A stretch of 10,964 bases of DNA from Firmicutes bacterium CAG:631. Its GTDB lineage: Bacteria; Bacillota_I; Bacilli_A; RFN20; CAG-631. The stretch is from contig HF997997.1 of the NCBI GenBank assembly GCA_000433015.1, positions 43,859-54,822 of the forward strand, written 5' to 3'. Under the pieces are notes generated by a model. It made no database searches, had not been told where the DNA came from, and saw only the letters and a program-made list of their open reading frames with translations. Both the position numbers and the translations under genes were made by a program. This document shows positions 5,362 through 10,964 of this stretch, piece after piece (position 1 is the first letter of the stretch; the number at the start of each line of letters is the position of its first letter).

Positions 5362-5618
5362 TGACCATTGTACCAATGTTAGCAGACATGAGTGTTGGGA
5401 AAGGACTTGCTGCAATTGGTGCAGGAATCGCCGTATTTACAGGGTTTGGATCCGGCATTGGAGAAGGTAATATTGCCGCTCATGCAATGGATGCCATTGG
5501 CAGAAATCCAGAAGCAGCTTCTGTCATTAGAAGCAATATGATTCTTGGAATTGCCTTGGCTGAAACCACGGGGATTTATGGATTTGCAATCGCATTTTTA
5601 ATTATTTTTGTCATGTAA
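5346..5618 (+). CDS. atpE: F-type ATP synthase subunit c, two-carboxylate type
   Basis: Subunit c forms the rotating membrane ring. The protein has two helices: about 18-45, with the glycine-rich packing motif AAIGAGIAVFTGFGSGIGEG, and about 62-90. They are joined by the polar loop GRNPEA (52-57), which contacts gamma/epsilon. The ion-binding carboxylate is Glu73 in LAETTGIYG. A second carboxylate, Glu40, stands where the Na+-type Ilyobacter c subunit has Gln32. With Thr74 (its Ser66) and Tyr78 (its Tyr70), this matches the two-carboxylate Na+ c-ring described for Fusobacterium nucleatum (GIGEG). Na+ coupling is therefore inferred, not shown. Length 90 aa is slightly long because of an N-terminal extension of about 15 residues. 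It overlaps atpB by 16 bp. Confidence 0.95.
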   Translation: MFEFLMTIVPMLADMSVGKGLAAIGAGIAVFTGFGSGIGEGNIAAHAMDAIGRNPEAASVIRSNMILGIALAETTGIYGFAIAFLIIFVM

Positions 5619-5631
5619 AGGTGTAATTTTT

Positions 5632-6168
5632 ATGAAAGGTATTTATTTATCAGGACTTGATGATTTAAAAACGATTGGTGATAAATTATTTCCTGATTTA
5701 CCGACAATGATTATTCAATTAATCGCTACATTCATTTTAGTTTTGATTTTAGCCAAATTTTTAGTCAAACCTGCTAAAAATTTTATTGCAAAAAGAAAAG
5801 AATATATTGAGTCTAATTTAAAGGATGCAGAAATGAAACAAAAATTGGCAAATGAAAAACTACTTGAAGCACAACAATCGATTAAAACGGCTAAAATTTC
5901 AAAAAAAGAAATGATTGAAGAAGCTAAAAAAGAGGCTTTAAATGAAAAAGATCGGATTTTAAAAGAAACGGCTTTAGAAATTAAAGATCAAAAAGCAATG
6001 GCGGTCAAACAAATCGCTTCTGAGCGAAAACAAATGCAAGAAGATTTATCCCATGAAGTGATTGATATAGCGATGGTTGCTGCTTCAAAAATTGTAAATC
6101 GTGAAATCAACGAAAGCGATAACGAAAAAATGATTGAAGAGTTTTTAAAGGAAGATTTTAAACCATGA
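5632..6168 (+). CDS. atpF: F-type ATP synthase subunit b
   Basis: Subunit b is the peripheral stalk that ties subunit a to delta and alpha. From ATG 5632 it has 178 residues: a short outside segment, one membrane helix at about 26-45 (MIIQLIATFILVLILAKFLV), then a long Lys/Glu/Ala-rich coiled coil (about 50-150) and a C-terminal delta-binding part (HEVIDIAMVAASKIVNREI). The frame extends back to a TTG at 5608, but that would place the start inside atpE; AAAGGTG at 5617-5623, 8 bp before ATG 5632, favours the shorter form. The ribosome binding site overlaps the atpE stop. Its own stop overlaps the atpH start as ATGA. Confidence 0.93.
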   Translation: MKGIYLSGLDDLKTIGDKLFPDLPTMIIQLIATFILVLILAKFLVKPAKNFIAKRKEYIESNLKDAEMKQKLANEKLLEAQQSIKTAKISKKEMIEEAKKEALNEKDRILKETALEIKDQKAMAVKQIASERKQMQEDLSHEVIDIAMVAASKIVNREINESDNEKMIEEFLKEDFKP

Positions 6169-6707
6169 AACAAATTTTTCAACGCTATGCGCTAGCGCTT
6201 TTTTGGCTTGCTCAAGAAGAAAATCAAATTTCAGAATTTATGAATGAATGTCAGCAAATACTTAAAATTTTTGCAAAAAACCCTGATTTTATGCAACTTG
6301 TCAAAAATGATGCGCTAAAAAAAGAAGAGAAAAAAGAAATTTTGGCTTCTGTTTTTAAAAATGAAATTCCTTCTAAAATACTTTATTTTATGAATGTTAT
6401 TGTAGATTATCATCGTGAAAAATACATTCAAGAAATCATAGAAGAATTTATTCAGATTTGTTTGAAACACTTAAATATAAAAAAAGGAACGATCTATTCA
6501 ACGATTCCTTTATCGGATGTTCAAATTCAAAAAATGGAAGAAAAAATTTCTACTCTTTTAAAGTCTAAGGTGATATTACAAAACCAAATTAATAAAGAAT
6601 TAATTGGTGGATTTAAGATTGAAGTCGAAGATTGGGTTTTAGATTATTCCATTCAAGAGAAAATGAAAAAAATGAAAGAAAAATTGCTAAAAAATAGAAA
6701 GGAGTGA
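6165..6707 (+). CDS. atpH: F-type ATP synthase subunit delta
   Basis: Delta (OSCP) links the b stalk to the top of the alpha3beta3 head. The N-terminal helical domain begins [14 protein letters not shown] (6-19), matching the family's 'YA.ALfelA'. The region [20 protein letters not shown] (41-60) is the usual 'f..ll.np.is..eK...l'. The C-terminal signature is [19 protein letters not shown] (145-163); most homologues have V.DGSI, whereas here the Gly is Tyr161. Length of 180 is normal. Start ATG 6165 overlaps the atpF stop by 4 bp, so translation is coupled. The first codons are unusually GC-rich for this genome (see the hairpin at 6183). Confidence 0.92.
   Translation: MKQIFQRYALALFWLAQEENQISEFMNECQQILKIFAKNPDFMQLVKNDALKKEEKKEILASVFKNEIPSKILYFMNVIVDYHREKYIQEIIEEFIQICLKHLNIKKGTIYSTIPLSDVQIQKMEEKISTLLKSKVILQNQINKELIGGFKIEVEDWVLDYSIQEKMKKMKEKLLKNRKE
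6183..6204 (+). other. GC-rich hairpin plus T-run inside early atpH
   Basis: CGCTA (6183-6187) and TAGCG (6193-6197) pair around TGCGC, and the loop side also forms the self-complementary GCGCTAGCGC (6189-6198). A run of six T's follows. It looks like a weak intrinsic terminator within coding sequence. The stem is only 5 bp, so this may be chance. Confidence 0.25.
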
Positions 6708-6711
6708 AAGA

Positions 6712-8223
6712 ATGAAAAGAAACTTAAATGAAATTAGTGCTTTAATTAAAGAACAAATTAAGCAATATGAACATAAAGTAGAATTATTAGATACAGGGAA
6801 AGTCCTTTCTATTGGTGATGGCGTTGCCATGGTTTATGGATTAAAAAATGCCATGCTCAGTGAATTAGTGCTATTTAAAAATGATGTATATGGAATGATT
6901 TTGAATTTAGAAGAAGATTGTGTTGGTGTTGTTTTATTAGGAGACGATTCGCAAATTAAAGAAGATGATCTTGTCACGCGTACACATAAAATAATTGAAA
7001 TTCCGGTAGGAGATCATTTTTTAGGACGAGTTGTCAATTCTATTGGGCAACCAATTGATGGGTTAGGGCCGATAGAATCTAATAAAACAAGACCAATAGA
7101 AAGAATTGCCCATGGGGTTATTACTCGTCAATCGGTTTCTGTTCCTTTACAAACAGGAATTATGGCGATTGATGCGATGATTCCAATTGGTAGAGGACAA
7201 AGAGAATTGATCATTGGTGATCGTCAAACAGGGAAAACAGCAATAGCCATCGATACCATTTTGAATCAAAAAGGAAAAAATGTGAAATGTGTTTATGTTG
7301 CTATTGGGCAAAAAGCATCAACTGTTGCGCAAATTGTTGAAAAATTGCGCATCAATGACGCTTTGTCTTATACAACCATTGTTTCATCTACAGCCAGTGA
7401 AATGGCTTCCTTGCAATATATTGCTCCATATGCCGGCGTGACGCTTGCAGAAGAATGGATGGAAAGAGGAGAAGACGTTTTAATTGTTTATGATGACTTA
7501 TCCAAGCATGCTGTTGCCTATCGTACATTGTCTTTATTACTAAGAAGACCACCTGGAAGAGAGGCTTATCCTGGAGATGTATTTTATCTTCACTCTCGTC
7601 TTTTAGAAAGAGCAGCTCGATTAAATCAAGATTATGGTGGAGGCTCGATTACAGCTTTACCTATCATTGAAACATTGGCTGGAGATATTTCAGCTTATAT
7701 TCCTACCAATGTCATTTCTATTACAGATGGACAAATCTTTTTACAAACGGAATTGTTTAACGAGGGACAACGACCTGCAATTGATACAGGATTATCGGTA
7801 TCTAGAGTGGGTTCCAATGCGCAAATTAAGGCTATAAAACAAGTTTCAGGAACTTTAAAAATTGAATTAGCAAATTATAGAGAGTTACAAGCTTTTGCTC
7901 AATTTGGTAGTGATTTAGATAAAAACACCAAAGAAATTTTAGAACATGGTAAAAAGGTAATGGAACTTTTAAAGCAACCGCAATATGCTCCAATGGATGT
8001 CTATGATCAAATTATGGTCTTATTTAGTGCAAAACATCGCTTTATCAAAAAAGTTCCATTAGTTCGAATAAAAGAATATCAAGCAGAATTATTGAAATGG
8101 TTACATCAGCACCATGAAAATCTTTTTGAAGATTTAAAAAAGATGAATGCATTGGATGAAACTTTAGAAAATACTTTAAAAAATGTGATGATGCAATTTA
8201 CTGATGAATTTATAAACATTTAA
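6712..8223 (+). CDS. atpA: F-type ATP synthase subunit alpha
   Basis: Alpha is the non-catalytic nucleotide-binding subunit of the F1 head. It has an N-terminal beta-barrel domain (about 25-95), then the nucleotide-binding domain with the P-loop GDRQTGKT (169-176), Walker B LIVYDD (257-262), [20 protein letters not shown] (276-295) and the arginine finger Arg365 in [10 protein letters not shown], which reaches the neighbouring beta site. The C-terminal helical domain ends at residue 503, the usual length. The Shine-Dalgarno GGAG lies at the atpH stop, about 8 bp before ATG 6712. No key residue is missing. The N-terminal helix (2-20), which binds delta, is present. Confidence 0.97.
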   Translation: MKRNLNEISALIKEQIKQYEHKVELLDTGKVLSIGDGVAMVYGLKNAMLSELVLFKNDVYGMILNLEEDCVGVVLLGDDSQIKEDDLVTRTHKIIEIPVGDHFLGRVVNSIGQPIDGLGPIESNKTRPIERIAHGVITRQSVSVPLQTGIMAIDAMIPIGRGQRELIIGDRQTGKTAIAIDTILNQKGKNVKCVYVAIGQKASTVAQIVEKLRINDALSYTTIVSSTASEMASLQYIAPYAGVTLAEEWMERGEDVLIVYDDLSKHAVAYRTLSLLLRRPPGREAYPGDVFYLHSRLLERAARLNQDYGGGSITALPIIETLAGDISAYIPTNVISITDGQIFLQTELFNEGQRPAIDTGLSVSRVGSNAQIKAIKQVSGTLKIELANYRELQAFAQFGSDLDKNTKEILEHGKKVMELLKQPQYAPMDVYDQIMVLFSAKHRFIKKVPLVRIKEYQAELLKWLHQHHENLFEDLKKMNALDETLENTLKNVMMQFTDEFINI

Positions 8224-8241
8224 CAAAAAGGAGGTGTTGAA

Positions 8242-9081
8242 ATGAATTTACAACAAACCAAGAATCGAATCCAATCGATTCGTTCTACTCAAAAAATAAC
8301 TAAGGCGATGGAATTGGTATCGATTTCAAAGGTGAAAAAAGCCAAAGAAATTCATTTTCAATTTACTCCATTTTATCAAGAAATGATAACAATTATGAAT
8401 TATATTAGTAATCATTTAGAAGATGAAAAAAATGCGCTTTTTTCATACAATGAAGAATCTAATAAAAATTTAACTATTATCGTTAGTTCATCTTTAGGAC
8501 TATGTGGTGGATATAATCATAATTTATATCATTTTGTTGAAACACAACTCAATCAAAAAGAAGATGAATTGATAATCATAGGTATCAAAGGAATCTATTA
8601 TTTTAAAAATCAAGGATATAAAATTGTTCGATCCATTGAAGATTTTCCTCCCTTTCATCTTAAAGAAAAAATGTCGACACAATTGGCTAATTTTGTTTTA
8701 AAAAAATTTCAACAAAAAAAATATCGAAAAATACAAATGATTTATACAAAATATGTAAATTCTTTGACTTTTAATCCTACTTTGGTCCAATTATTGCCAA
8801 TTATCAAAACGAAAACTGATAATAAAATGCATAAGGCTTTATTAATGGAACCATCTGCAAAAGAAGTATGCCAATCTTTTATCCCATTTTATTTATCTTG
8901 CATCATTAAGAATTTTTTGTTTGAAAGTGTACTTTCTGAACAAGCAAGTAGAAGGGTTGCCATGGAAAATGCAACGAAGAACGCAAGTGAACTAGAAGAA
9001 CAACTAATGATTGAATATCATAAAACAAGACAAGCAATGATTACGCAAGAAATTAGTGAAATTACGGGAAGTTCAAGTTAA
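8242..9081 (+). CDS. atpG: F-type ATP synthase subunit gamma
   Basis: Gamma is the central rotor shaft joining the c-ring to the alpha3beta3 head. The N-terminal coiled-coil helix is TKNRIQSIRSTQKITKAMEL (6-25), a classic gamma signature. The Rossmann-like middle domain contains LGLCGGYN (85-92); many homologues have DRGLCGGFN, so the usual Asp-Arg pair is Ser-Leu here. The C-terminal helix has SEQASRRVAMENATKNASEL (232-251) and ends with ARQ-type RQAMITQEISEI (263-274). Length 279 is normal. The ribosome binding site is AAGGAGGTG at 8228-8236, 5 bp before the ATG. Confidence 0.95.
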   Translation: MNLQQTKNRIQSIRSTQKITKAMELVSISKVKKAKEIHFQFTPFYQEMITIMNYISNHLEDEKNALFSYNEESNKNLTIIVSSSLGLCGGYNHNLYHFVETQLNQKEDELIIIGIKGIYYFKNQGYKIVRSIEDFPPFHLKEKMSTQLANFVLKKFQQKKYRKIQMIYTKYVNSLTFNPTLVQLLPIIKTKTDNKMHKALLMEPSAKEVCQSFIPFYLSCIIKNFLFESVLSEQASRRVAMENATKNASELEEQLMIEYHKTRQAMITQEISEITGSSS

Positions 9082-10879
<1,798 letters not shown>

Positions 10880-10885
10880 ATGAAA

Positions 10886-10964
10886 ATGATTTTTTCAGTT
10901 ACTACAGCAGTTTTAGAATTATGCTGTTATTTATTAGGTATTATTGTTGGCGGTTATTTTTTTA
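10886..10964 (+). CDS. Start of a membrane protein (3' end outside window)
   Basis: The frame begins MIFSVTTAVLELCCYLLGII and runs off the window with a continuous hydrophobic segment. AAGGAG (10871-10876) overlaps the atpC stop and is 9 bp before ATG 10886; the in-frame ATG 10880 is only 3 bp away, so 10886 is preferred. The gene belongs to the same transcript. In several Bacillota a short DUF1146 (YwzB-like) membrane protein sits after atpC, which would fit, but too little is visible to name it. Confidence 0.6.
   Translation, partial: MIFSVTTAVLELCCYLLGIIVGGYFF

Noticed and set aside
5608..5631. TTG-started N-terminal extension of atpF
   Set aside because: It would start inside atpE; a ribosome binding site at correct distance supports ATG 5632.
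6482..6510. AAAGGAA...TTCCTTT inverted repeat inside atpH
   Set aside because: Only a 7-bp stem with a loop of about 15 nt, within coding sequence and without context.
7634..7837. 67-aa + strand ORF inside atpA
   Set aside because: Out of frame within the conserved part of alpha; composition is that of a shadow frame.

Overview
The window is AT-rich DNA from a Gram-positive-type, low-GC bacterium (Bacillota; a lineage near Erysipelotrichia or the walled relatives of Mollicutes would fit, but this is inference). Spacing is tight, Shine-Dalgarno sites resemble AAGGAGG/AGGTGAT, tryptophan is TGG and TGA is used as a stop (atpF, atpH), so this is code 11 rather than a mycoplasma code. A cell-wall amidase argues for a walled cell. 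All genes read on the + strand.

Bases 1 to about 1880 are an accessory, partly decayed strip. It holds the tail of an unrecognised gene, a broken copy of a small PD-(D/E)XK-like gene, a 50-residue ORF, a frameshifted remnant of a YafQ/RelE-family toxin, a strongly acidic 75-residue ORF, a 53-residue ORF overlapping it, and an intact 180-residue PD-(D/E)XK-like protein. A 65-bp perfect direct repeat (300-364 and 1268-1332) covers the start of both nuclease-like copies. The strip ends in a 13-bp-stem terminator.

Bases 1905 to 3061 carry a CwlD-type N-acetylmuramoyl-L-alanine amidase and a small single-pass membrane protein of unknown function. A promoter-like sequence embedded in a perfect 12-bp palindrome follows.

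From 3117 to the end runs one nearly gapless gene train: tsaC (t6A tRNA modification), rpiB (pentose phosphate isomerase), an AtpI-like membrane protein, then atpB-E-F-H-A-G-D-C, the complete F1Fo ATP synthase, and the start of another membrane protein. The order is a shortened form of the Bacillus ywlC...ywlF...glyA-upp-atpI-atp arrangement with the middle genes missing. Most neighbours overlap or lie within about 20 bp, suggesting one transcript with translational coupling.

The most informative points are: (1) AtpE has two membrane carboxylates (E40 in GIGEG and E73 in AETTGIY), the pattern of the Na+-type two-carboxylate c-ring of Fusobacterium nucleatum, suggesting Na+ coupling; (2) the decayed toxin and duplicated nuclease gene at the left, with a DNA-mimic-like acidic ORF next to the nuclease. 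I see no clear evidence of a wholly new system; the nuclease/acidic-ORF pair is the best candidate, and it is speculative.
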